Source: Nevskia sp.
Lineage (GTDB): Bacteria > Pseudomonadota > Gammaproteobacteria > Nevskiales > Nevskiaceae
Assembly (NCBI GenBank): GCA_023229645.1
Contig: JALNYU010000007.1
Location: 62,001 to 126,000, forward strand
Direction: 5' to 3'
DNA length: 64,000 nucleotides
This document shows positions 57,109-64,000 of the stretch, piece after piece. Position 1 is the first letter of the stretch. Every line of letters begins with the position of its first letter. The notes beneath the pieces are model-generated. The model was given only the letters and a program-made list of their open reading frames with translations, made no database searches and was not told the origin of the DNA. Position numbers and translations under genes: made by a program.

Positions 57109-59073
57109 TCAAACCGCGCGCAGCTGGCGGTAGCGGGCCAGCGCCCAGAGCGGGAAATATGCAGTATAGCCGTGGTATTTCAGATAAAACACGCGCGGGA
57201 AACCGGGGGCGGTGAATGTCGGATGGTGCCACAACCCCTGTAAGGGGCCGCTGGTTTGCTGCCGCGCGACGAGCCAATCGGCTGCGCGCTGCGCCGCTTC
57301 CGAATGCACATCACCAGTCACCATTAAACCGAGCAGCCCCCAGGCGGTGCTGTAGGCCGTGCTTTCGTGGCCGGCATCCGCGGGCTTCGGGACCTGGTAA
57401 CTATCGTTGCTCTCGCCCCAACCGCCGTCGGCGTTCTGTTGCGCTTTCAACCACGCCACGGCCTTGCGGATATACGGCGCCTCGCGGCTTTCACCGACGA
57501 ACATCAAGCCGGCGAGCACGCTCCAGGTGCCATAAACATAATTGGTGCCCCAGCGCCCCCACCAGGAACCATCGGCTTGTTGCGCTTTCTTGAGGTAGTC
57601 AACGCAACGCCGAATCGCCTCTTGGTCTTGCTCGCGTTTGAGCACGCCGAGCAACAGCAGTACGCGGCCGGAGACGTCCTCAGTCGGCGGATCGAGCAGC
57701 GCACCGTGGTCGGCAAACGGAATCCGGTTCAGATAGTAGTAGGTGTTGTCGGCATCGAAAGACGCAAAGCCGCCGTTTTCAGACTGCAAACCGACCAACC
57801 AATCGGCGGCCCGAGCAACCGGCATCTGGAACGCCGCTTTGTCCGCCTCGCTGTGCGCAGCAACGTGCAACACGGCAGCAACGAGCGCCGTATCGTCGAG
57901 ATCGGGGTAATCGGGATTCGCGTACTGAAACGCCCAGCCGCCGGGGGCGAGATTCGGCGCACGGACCTGCCAGTCGCCACGGTGCGTCAGTTCCTGTTTC
58001 GAGATCAGCCAGTCGAGCGAATTCCGCACCGGCGCATCGTCGATCGTCATGCCGCTCGCCAACAATGCCAGCGCCGCCCAGCCGGTATCCCAAACGGGCG
58101 AGACGCAGGGCTGGCAGTAAGCGCTGCCGTCGGTACGCTCGACGACCAGCTTCTGGATCGACTTCAAACACGTGCTGCGCAGCGGGTGATCTTTGCTGTA
58201 GCCGAGCAAGGCCAGCGTCTCGTACGCATTAACCATCGCCGGGAAAATCGCGCCGAGGCCGTCTTCGCCGTTCAGCCGCGGGACAAACCAGTTTTCAGCT
58301 TTTTTCAGCGCGTGCGCACGTACTTTTTTCGGGATCAGCGGCTCGACCAAGCGGCCGAGGCGATCCAAGCCAAGGAATACTCGATTTAACGTGCCGTTCG
58401 CAGCAAAGTAATGGCGCTCTTCGTCAGGCGGCGTAACGAACAGTTCGCGAATATCAACCTGCTTCGGGTTTTTCGCGCGCGGTTTCAGCGTGCACAGCAC
58501 AAACAGCGGCACCATGACGGTGCGCGACCAATAGCTAACTTTGTCGAGATGGAACGGAAACCATTTCGGCAACAGCATGATTTCTACTGGGATGTACGGC
58601 ACGCCGCGCCACGGAATCTGGCCAAACAACGCCAGTGCGATCCGCGTGAACACGTTCGCCTTCGCTGCGCCACCGCGCGCTAAGATGGCAGTACGCGCCT
58701 GCCGCATATGCGGCGCATTGACATCATCGCCGGCCAGCTTCAACGCGTAATAGGCTTTGACGGTGCAAGACAGATCCAGCGCGCCGGCCTCATACAACGG
58801 CCAGCCGCCGTGGCCGGACAACACTTGTTTCTCGCGCAGATAGCGCGCAAGCCGCTGTTCCAGCGCCGGGTCCAGCTCATCCATGAAATGCATCATCAGG
58901 ATGTATTCAGCTGGAATCGTGCAATCGGCTTCCAGCTCGAAACACCAGTGCCCGTCCGCTGCTTGCAGCTTGATGAGTGCGTCCCGGGCCGCGGAAATCG
59001 CGACATCAAGCTGCGAATCAGACTGAACATCGGTGGAAACGCGCCGAGCGCGCGCGGATCTAGAGGCATTCAT
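57109..59073 (-). CDS. shc: Squalene–hopene cyclase
   Basis: Cyclises squalene to hopene/hopanol; a monotopic membrane enzyme. 654 residues, the usual size. The catalytic acid motif DLDDTAL (DxDD) is near residue 392. Several QW motifs are visible (QAADGHWCFELE, QSENGGFASFD, QQADGSWWGRWG, QQNADGGWGESN), as well as GTWSVLAGL and the C-terminal FYLKYHGYTAYFPLWALARYR. It is preceded by squalene synthase (81-bp gap) and followed by hpnG and hpnA on the same strand, giving the order of pathway steps. Confidence 0.97.
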   Translation of the reverse strand: MNASRSARARRVSTDVQSDSQLDVAISAARDALIKLQAADGHWCFELEADCTIPAEYILMMHFMDELDPALEQRLARYLREKQVLSGHGGWPLYEAGALDLSCTVKAYYALKLAGDDVNAPHMRQARTAILARGGAAKANVFTRIALALFGQIPWRGVPYIPVEIMLLPKWFPFHLDKVSYWSRTVMVPLFVLCTLKPRAKNPKQVDIRELFVTPPDEERHYFAANGTLNRVFLGLDRLGRLVEPLIPKKVRAHALKKAENWFVPRLNGEDGLGAIFPAMVNAYETLALLGYSKDHPLRSTCLKSIQKLVVERTDGSAYCQPCVSPVWDTGWAALALLASGMTIDDAPVRNSLDWLISKQELTHRGDWQVRAPNLAPGGWAFQYANPDYPDLDDTALVAAVLHVAAHSEADKAAFQMPVARAADWLVGLQSENGGFASFDADNTYYYLNRIPFADHGALLDPPTEDVSGRVLLLLGVLKREQDQEAIRRCVDYLKKAQQADGSWWGRWGTNYVYGTWSVLAGLMFVGESREAPYIRKAVAWLKAQQNADGGWGESNDSYQVPKPADAGHESTAYSTAWGLLGLMVTGDVHSEAAQRAADWLVARQQTSGPLQGLWHHPTFTAPGFPRVFYLKYHGYTAYFPLWALARYRQLRAV

Positions 59074-59154
59074 CGGGAAATCGACTCACTACGGGCGCAC
59101 GATGGAAACGAACTAGCAAGAAACGGTTCCCAATCGGCGCGGGCCAACAATCGT

Positions 59155-60228
59155 CTACGCCTCAACCGGCGCTTGCGCTGGCGCGATATCGATTTGCGGC
59201 AGCGTCGATGCAGCGCGACGGAATAGAAAGCGCAGCCAAGTATTGCTACGGATGCCGATCCGCGTAAGCAACAGCACCCAAAACACCGAGGTCCGGGAAA
59301 TTTTGACTTCGACGGCGCTGCTATAACCCGGCTTCGACACGATTTTGCGCAGCGTCAGCAGCGCCATGCCGATATTCCATGCGCAGAATTTGCGAATGCC
59401 AGTATCGCGCGAAGAAATCGCCAACGTGTATTCCAAAGCGTAGTTAAGCTGCGCATGGGTCACCGCAATCAATTCGTTCAGCGCCCGCGCAAACGCTTCC
59501 GTTTGCGCCGCTGGATCGATCTCGGCAATCTCGACGCCGTGCCGTTTAAACTCGGCACGCGGAAGCCAGCTGACGCCGCGCGTCCGGTCTTCCCACATGT
59601 CTTTCAGGATATTGGTCATTTGCAGACCTTGCCCGAACGACACCGCGTAGCGCATCAACGTTTCTCGGCGCTGCGCGGTTGCGGTCGAAAACTCGCAGAA
59701 CAACGCACACAGCATTTCGCCGACCACGCCAGCAACGTAATAACAGTAGCGGCTGAGTTCGTTCAAATCGCGCAGGCCGTTTACGCCGGCGCTTTGCTGA
59801 AATCGGTGCATACCGCGGCACATGATCTGCACGCAGCGCTCGATCGCGGCGCGCGGCGCGGCGTCGAAGCTATGGGTAACTTGCAATACCAGCGCGGTGT
59901 TGTGAACGAGTTCGTGCTCGGCTTGCGACGTCGCAGCCGACAGCTGCGGCGCCAGTTCGGCGACGAAAGCATCGATAGAGCCGATCCCGCTGACCAGCGC
60001 AGCAAATTGCTCGGTCAGCCGAACTTTGGCCTCCGGCGCAAGCGCAGGCTCGTCTTCGATCGTGTCGGCGATGCGACACAGCAGATACGCATTCGACACA
60101 ACGCCCGCCAGCGGCTGCGGCAATTGCGGAATCGTAAGCGCAAAGGTCCGCGACACACCGGCAAGAATGTGTTCTTGAAAGGAAGATGCAATCAACAACG
60201 CATCCTTGGTTGAGTACTCGTTGGTCAT
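59155..60228 (-). CDS. Squalene synthase (phytoene/squalene synthase family)
   Basis: Condenses two farnesyl diphosphates to squalene (head-to-head prenyl transfer). The first Asp-rich motif is RIADTIEDEPAL and the second NILKDMWEDRTRGVSWLP; SRTFALTIPQLP marks the start of the domain. It resembles single-enzyme squalene synthases of the Methylococcus/eukaryote type rather than the paired HpnC/HpnD enzymes, and no HpnC, HpnD or HpnE gene is nearby. The start is uncertain: ATGs at 60228 (357 residues, usual family length), 60288 and 60348 are in frame, none with a good ribosome binding site, and the frame opens to 60435. A C-terminal hydrophobic stretch (SVFWVLLLTRIGI) may touch the membrane. 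Confidence 0.88.
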   Translation of the reverse strand: MTNEYSTKDALLIASSFQEHILAGVSRTFALTIPQLPQPLAGVVSNAYLLCRIADTIEDEPALAPEAKVRLTEQFAALVSGIGSIDAFVAELAPQLSAATSQAEHELVHNTALVLQVTHSFDAAPRAAIERCVQIMCRGMHRFQQSAGVNGLRDLNELSRYCYYVAGVVGEMLCALFCEFSTATAQRRETLMRYAVSFGQGLQMTNILKDMWEDRTRGVSWLPRAEFKRHGVEIAEIDPAAQTEAFARALNELIAVTHAQLNYALEYTLAISSRDTGIRKFCAWNIGMALLTLRKIVSKPGYSSAVEVKISRTSVFWVLLLTRIGIRSNTWLRFLFRRAASTLPQIDIAPAQAPVEA

Positions 60229-60421
60229 CGGGATTACGGAACGGGCGCCATCCTGTGGCACGGGATCGCGCTCCGTAGACTCGGCCATCGCTGCCGAATC
60301 GGACGGATCATTACGTTGTGCGAAGACTGAGCCGCCATCTGCGGTCATAGATACCAGCCTATTGTGCCGACTATGATAGCAAGGTCGGGCGCAAGTTCGC
60401 AGAAAATCGCTGAATGTAGCA

Positions 60422-60958
60422 TCAAGTGTAGGCAACCAAGGCTTCGACCGGCGCCGTACCTAAGCGCTCGCGGCCCGCTAAAAAGCCGAGTTCAATCAAA
60501 AATGCGTGGCAGGCAACCGTGCCGCCGAGCCGGTGCAGCAGCGACGAAACCGCCGAAGCGGTACCGCCCGTAGCCAGCACATCATCAACGATCGCGTAGC
60601 GGCCGTCGGCTTGAACCGCATCGGCGTGAACTTCCAAGCGATCTTCGCCGTATTCCAGTTGATAGGCCACCGATTCGATCCGCCGCGGCAGCTTGCCTGG
60701 CTTGCGCACCAAGACCAGCGGCAACCCCATGTGTAGCGCTAACGGCGCGCCAAAGATGAAGCCGCGCGACTCAATGGCGACCAGCGCCGTCGGCGCATGC
60801 CGGGCCACGCCCGCAGCGAGCAGCTCAATCGCGACACGAAACAGCGGGGCATTTTCCAGCAACGGCGTGATGTCCTTGAACAGGATGCCGGGCTTCGGGA
60901 AATCCGGCACATCGCGGATCAGCGCTTCGATCTCGCGGGTCTTCAAAGATTCGGTCAT
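60422..60958 (-). CDS. apt: Adenine phosphoribosyltransferase
   Basis: Salvages adenine to AMP with PRPP. Motifs: IRDVPDFPKPGILFKDITPLL, VAIESRGFIFGAPLAL, FVLVRKPGKLPR-type loop (VLVRKPGKLPRRIES) and the PRPP-binding loop RYAIVDDVLATGGTASA. It is 178 residues, normal length. The ATG at 60958 follows GGAG six bases upstream. It may also recycle the adenine freed by HpnG, which is encoded on the same strand a few kilobases away; that metabolic link is inference. Confidence 0.97.
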   Translation of the reverse strand: MTESLKTREIEALIRDVPDFPKPGILFKDITPLLENAPLFRVAIELLAAGVARHAPTALVAIESRGFIFGAPLALHMGLPLVLVRKPGKLPRRIESVAYQLEYGEDRLEVHADAVQADGRYAIVDDVLATGGTASAVSSLLHRLGGTVACHAFLIELGFLAGRERLGTAPVEALVAYT

Positions 60959-61092
60959 GGGTCTCCAAACAGGCTTGTCGCGGCGTTGCGGTTCGGTTCA
61001 AACTGCACAGATACCGCGAGAAAGCGGAAGTTTCGCATCTTCAAACGGTAACTGTCAGCTCTCTATTAAGTAATTTAGCCTGGACTTCCACT

Positions 61093-62013
61093 TTGACCCC
61101 CGCAGCTTCTGATTCCGGATTGAGTGCCGGCCTGTTCCAACAGCGCACCGGCGCCTACCTCGAACGCTTCCTCCGCGCCCTCGACCACCACCTGCCGCCG
61201 GCGACGCAAGATCCATCCCGCTTGCACGAGGCGATGCGCTACGCCTGCGACGGCGGCAAGCGCCTGCGCGCGTTGCTGGTCTACGCCGCTGGCGAAGCCC
61301 TGGGCCTCGCCGCCGAAGTGCTAGACGCCCAGGCTGTTGCCGTCGAGCTCATCCACGCCTACTCCTTGGTGCACGACGATCTGCCGGCGATGGACGACGA
61401 CGACTTGCGCCGCGGCCGCCCCACCGTGCATAAAGCCTATGATGAAGCGATGGGCGTTTTGGTTGGTGATGCGCTGCAAACACTGGCGTTCGAGGTGCTC
61501 GCGCAGTCTGCTGTTCCCGCCGAACACGCGCCGCGCCAGCTCCGCGTAATCGCTGCGCTGACGCGCGCATCCGGCTCACTCGGCATGGTTGGTGGGCAGG
61601 CGGTTGATATTGAATCCGAAGGTCAGCGGGTGCCGTTAGCGCGTCTGGAATCGCTGCATGCGCGGAAAACCGGGGCGCTGATCCTGAGCTGTATGCGCAT
61701 GCCGGCGGCGGCGGCGGGCGCCGAGCCGGAAGCCGCGCAGGCATTGGAGACTTTCGGCCGTTTACTCGGGCTCGCTTACCAAATCCAAGACGATGTATTG
61801 GACGTCAGCGCCAGCACCGAAGTGCTCGGCAAGACAGCCGGGAAAGATCTGGCGCAAGAGAAATCGACCTACCCCGCACTGCTCGGCTTCGATGCGGCAA
61901 AAAATCTCGCTGCGCAGACTTTCGACGACGCCCGCGCCGCGCTCGCGCCGCTCGGTGCACGCGCCGAAGCGCTGCGCTGGCTCGCGTTTGAAATCGAAAG
62001 CCGTAGCCATTAG
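61093..62013 (+). CDS. ispA: Farnesyl diphosphate synthase (short-chain polyprenyl synthase)
   Basis: Builds geranyl and farnesyl diphosphate from IPP and DMAPP, the precursor of squalene made by the neighbouring synthase. The first Asp-rich motif DDLPAMDDDDLRRGRPTVH and the second YQIQDDVLDV are complete, with GGKRLRALLVYAAGEALG at the start and GKTAGKDLAQEKSTYP after the second motif, typical of IspA. It is 306 residues. The start is a TTG with a weak site upstream. The usual partners xseB and dxs are absent; it is divergent from apt, about 135 bp apart. Confidence 0.95.
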   Translation: MTPAASDSGLSAGLFQQRTGAYLERFLRALDHHLPPATQDPSRLHEAMRYACDGGKRLRALLVYAAGEALGLAAEVLDAQAVAVELIHAYSLVHDDLPAMDDDDLRRGRPTVHKAYDEAMGVLVGDALQTLAFEVLAQSAVPAEHAPRQLRVIAALTRASGSLGMVGGQAVDIESEGQRVPLARLESLHARKTGALILSCMRMPAAAAGAEPEAAQALETFGRLLGLAYQIQDDVLDVSASTEVLGKTAGKDLAQEKSTYPALLGFDAAKNLAAQTFDDARAALAPLGARAEALRWLAFEIESRSH

Positions 62014-62066
62014 GGCCTGCCGACGTCTGTGCGTTACAGTGCAGGCTCTACCTTTAATGGTGCGCT

Positions 62067-63293
62067 ATGCGGCGTCTAAAGACCGCGCCTGCGCTGAGAA
62101 CTGCTGGCCTCGTACTGGTATTGCTCGCGCTTCTCATCGTAACCACCGTCCTGCTAATTCGCTGGACGAGTAGCTACGCGCGCAGCGAAATGGAAACCGA
62201 CCTCGGCGCCATTTCGCGAACCGCGGTCTCGCTGCTCAATAAACAACGCATTCAGAAGCTTGCCGAAGCCGCACCGGACCCAAAGTCACCGGAATTTATC
62301 GAGGTTCGCTCAGAATTGATGCGTGTTCGCGGCTCCGCGCCTGCCGTGCGCTTCGTTTATCTGCTGGCTCGGCGCGGCGATAACTTCATCTTCCTGGTCG
62401 ATGCCGAACCGGAAGATTCACCAAGCTACTCCCCGCCCGGCCAAGTGCTGGCCAATATCGATGCCAAGAACACGTTAGGCATTCGCCGCGCAATTGCCAA
62501 AGAAGAGGTCGTCGTCGCCGGGCCGTACAACGATCAGTGGGGCCGTTGGGTCTCAGCGCTAACGCCGATTACGCAGCGCGACGATCCAATCAGCATCGTG
62601 CTCGGCGTTGATGTCGCCGCTGACCACTGGGATTCAGAAATTAAGCATTACCGTAAATTCGGCATCTTGATTAGTGCATTGGTCAGCGCAATCGTATTGC
62701 TCTCCGCGGCGATGGTGTTCATGGAACAACGCTCGCGGCGCAAGCTGCAGAGCGAAATTGCGCACCAGAAAGTGTTGGAATTCAAGCTGCGCGAGCTATC
62801 ACAACTCGATAGCCTGACCCGCGTCGCCAACCGCCGCCGGTTCGACGAAGTCTACGAACTAGTCTGGCGGCAAGCACTCGTTGCAGATATTCCAGTCGCG
62901 CTATTAATGGTTGATCTGGATAAATTCAAAGCCTACAACGACGCCTACGGCCATATCGCTGGCGACCACACCTTGAACTGCGTCGCCCAAACGATCGCGC
63001 AACTCGTACGCTCGAATGACCTCGTTGCACGCTACGGTGGCGAGGAATTTGTTGTTGTCCTTCCGGGGACGACTGAACCCACTGCAGCCACGATCGCCGA
63101 AAGCCTGCGTGCCGCGGTCGACGCCTTGCAGCTACCGCATAGTCGAGCGCCGCTCGGTCACATTACGATCAGCATCGGGGTATCGTCGAAAATACCCAGC
63201 CAGCTGTCCGCGCAAGAAGCATTATTGGCGCTGGCCGATCGCGCGCTTTACGAAGCGAAGTCGCTTGGCGGCAACGTCGTCATCAGTCTTTAA
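62067..63293 (+). CDS. Membrane diguanylate cyclase with periplasmic sensor (GGDEF)
   Basis: 408 residues. Two TM helices (TAGLVLVLLALLIVTTVLLIRW and FGILISALVSAIVLLSAAMVF) enclose a periplasmic domain of about 150 residues with Cache-like features (FVYLLARRGDNFIFLVDAEPED, VVAGPYNDQWGRWVSALTPI). A short coiled coil leads to the GGDEF domain with DSLTRVANRRRFDE, VDLDKFKAYNDAYGH and the active-site RYGGEEFVVVLP. RSND five residues before GGEEF is an intact I-site, so feedback inhibition by c-di-GMP is likely. It starts 53 bp after ispA. No operon partner is obvious downstream. Confidence 0.93.
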   Translation: MRRLKTAPALRTAGLVLVLLALLIVTTVLLIRWTSSYARSEMETDLGAISRTAVSLLNKQRIQKLAEAAPDPKSPEFIEVRSELMRVRGSAPAVRFVYLLARRGDNFIFLVDAEPEDSPSYSPPGQVLANIDAKNTLGIRRAIAKEEVVVAGPYNDQWGRWVSALTPITQRDDPISIVLGVDVAADHWDSEIKHYRKFGILISALVSAIVLLSAAMVFMEQRSRRKLQSEIAHQKVLEFKLRELSQLDSLTRVANRRRFDEVYELVWRQALVADIPVALLMVDLDKFKAYNDAYGHIAGDHTLNCVAQTIAQLVRSNDLVARYGGEEFVVVLPGTTEPTAATIAESLRAAVDALQLPHSRAPLGHITISIGVSSKIPSQLSAQEALLALADRALYEAKSLGGNVVISL

Positions 63294-63320
63294 CGTCTAG
63301 CTTGTCGCTCAATCGGGCTT

Positions 63321-63359
63321 AAAAAAACGGCCCCAGGGTGGAGGATATCCCCTGGAGCC
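63321..63359 (-). terminator. Intrinsic terminator of the minus-strand hydrolase
   Basis: On the minus strand GGCTCCAGGG pairs with CCCTGGGGCC (arms at 63350-63359 and 63329-63338, one mismatch or wobble), followed after two bases by seven T. It lies about 65 bp after the hydrolase stop at 63424. Confidence 0.8.
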
Positions 63360-63423
63360 AGTGCCACCTCGAAACGCAATAATTTTTTAAAGTCACACTC
63401 GCCGGCCCTAGCGCCTTAAGCGA

Positions 63424-64000
63424 TTAACCCTTTGTTGACAAGGTCCGCGCTAAAAATTGCCGGATTTGCGCGGCAATCGGATCCAACTGCGTCTCCAGCG
63501 CAAAATGACCGGCGTCGAAGAAATGGACTTCGGCATTCGGGTTATCGCGCTTGAACGCTTCAGCGCCCGGCGGGATGAATAACGGATCGTTCTTCCCCCA
63601 AACTGCCAACAGCGGCGGATGCTGCTTACGGAAGTATTCGTGGAACTTCGGGTAGAGCGCGACGTTACTGGCGTAGTCGAGGAACAAATCGAGCTGAATA
63701 TCTTCATTGCCAGGACGCGCAAGGAATGCCGAATCCATCAGATAGGCATCCGGCGAAACCCGTGTCACGTCGGGCGCGCCTTGCAAATACTGATAATTCT
63801 TAATGGCATCCGGCTTCAGAAATGCCCGCAGCGGCTCGCGGTTAGCTTCAGTCGGCTCTTTCCAATATTTCTGAATAGGACTCCAATCAGTACCAAGCCC
63901 TTCATCGTAGGCGTTACCGTTTTGCGTGATAATCGCCGTGATCCGCTCGGGATGCAGCAGCGCCAAACGGAAGCCCACTGGCGCGCCGTAGTCGAACACC
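63424..64000 (-). CDS. Alpha/beta hydrolase (haloalkane-dehalogenase/epoxide-hydrolase-like), 5' part outside the window
   Basis: The visible C-terminal 192 codons run to the window edge. The nucleophile region reads FDYGAPVGFRLALLHPERI, placing an Asp where serine hydrolases have Ser, as in dehalogenases and epoxide hydrolases. A cap domain follows (WSPIQKYWKEPTEANREPLRAFL), then VWGKNDPLFIPPGAEAFKRD with the acidic residue and FFDAGHFALE with the catalytic His. Without the N-terminal part the oxyanion region cannot be checked and the substrate cannot be named. A clear terminator follows. Confidence 0.85.
   Translation of the reverse strand, partial: VFDYGAPVGFRLALLHPERITAIITQNGNAYDEGLGTDWSPIQKYWKEPTEANREPLRAFLKPDAIKNYQYLQGAPDVTRVSPDAYLMDSAFLARPGNEDIQLDLFLDYASNVALYPKFHEYFRKQHPPLLAVWGKNDPLFIPPGAEAFKRDNPNAEVHFFDAGHFALETQLDPIAAQIRQFLARTLSTKG

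Noticed and set aside
57367..58389. Plus-strand 340-codon frame
   Set aside because: Antisense shadow of squalene–hopene cyclase, whose QW and DxDD motifs are on the minus strand.
60229..60435. N-terminal extension of squalene synthase to the start at 60435
   Set aside because: It begins with TTG inside the 3' end of apt, encodes low-complexity sequence without family similarity and would exceed the usual length.

Overview
This window is a GC-rich chromosomal segment with dense coding on both strands and no rRNA, tRNA, phage or IS element that I could recognise. Gene order points to a gammaproteobacterium: cutA–dsbD-like–tlpA-like–aroQ–accB–accC–prmA–fis–purH and proC–yggT–metX–metW are both typical of that class. 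The hopanoid genes and the high GC would fit a Nevskiales, Steroidobacterales or Xanthomonadales-like lineage. That placement is inference, because no 16S gene is present.

Layout. 1-4655 (minus): a secreted RHS/YD-repeat gene running off the window edge, preceded by a secreted YD + IPT/TIG + beta-repeat gene that carries an in-frame stop codon and a recent internal duplication. An AT-rich upstream region holds a near-ideal CRP-type palindrome. 5095-10093: ilvA, divergent from proC-yggT-metX-metW, with an odd vestigial second metW start. 10374-14474: a membrane-linked dehydrogenase made of a triheme cytochrome c, a [2Fe-2S] subunit and a molybdopterin subunit. 14599-21815 (minus): a TerB-like protein, a large hybrid histidine kinase, CheR, CheB and a REC-GGDEF regulator, interrupted by a 470-bp tandem array of hairpin-rich repeats. 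21859-26005: alpha/beta hydrolase, HTTM-DCC membrane fusion, VOC protein, TatD. 26118-30391: a cytosolic hybrid kinase with HPt coupled to a REC-EAL phosphodiesterase. 30489-32633: patatin lipoprotein and two small exported unknowns. 32802-39603: the housekeeping run listed above, in which DsbD is reduced to its alpha domain. 39678-47243 (minus): aldehyde dehydrogenase, CopL-like protein and CusCBA copper/silver efflux. 47442-50192: cytochrome b561 and a diheme DHOR protein.

50788-60228 is a hopanoid factory built as two convergent arms. hpnI-hpnJ-hpnK-hpnL (plus) make and handle the cyclitol-ether head group. A squalene synthase, shc, hpnG and hpnA (minus) make squalene, cyclise it and process the side chain. 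ispA at 61093 supplies farnesyl diphosphate. HpnH, which adds the adenosyl group, is not in the window. The segment closes with apt, ispA, a membrane GGDEF protein and a partial alpha/beta hydrolase.

The window contains two GGDEF proteins and one EAL protein, two of them output regulators of hybrid-kinase systems, so c-di-GMP signalling is a recurring theme. No clearly new defence or mobile system was found. The most unusual items are the interrupted IPT/TIG gene, the hairpin repeat array fused to the kinase stop codon, the duplicated metW start, the terminator-like hairpin abutting the hpnK start codon, the alpha-domain-only DsbD and the probable AUC start of yggT.
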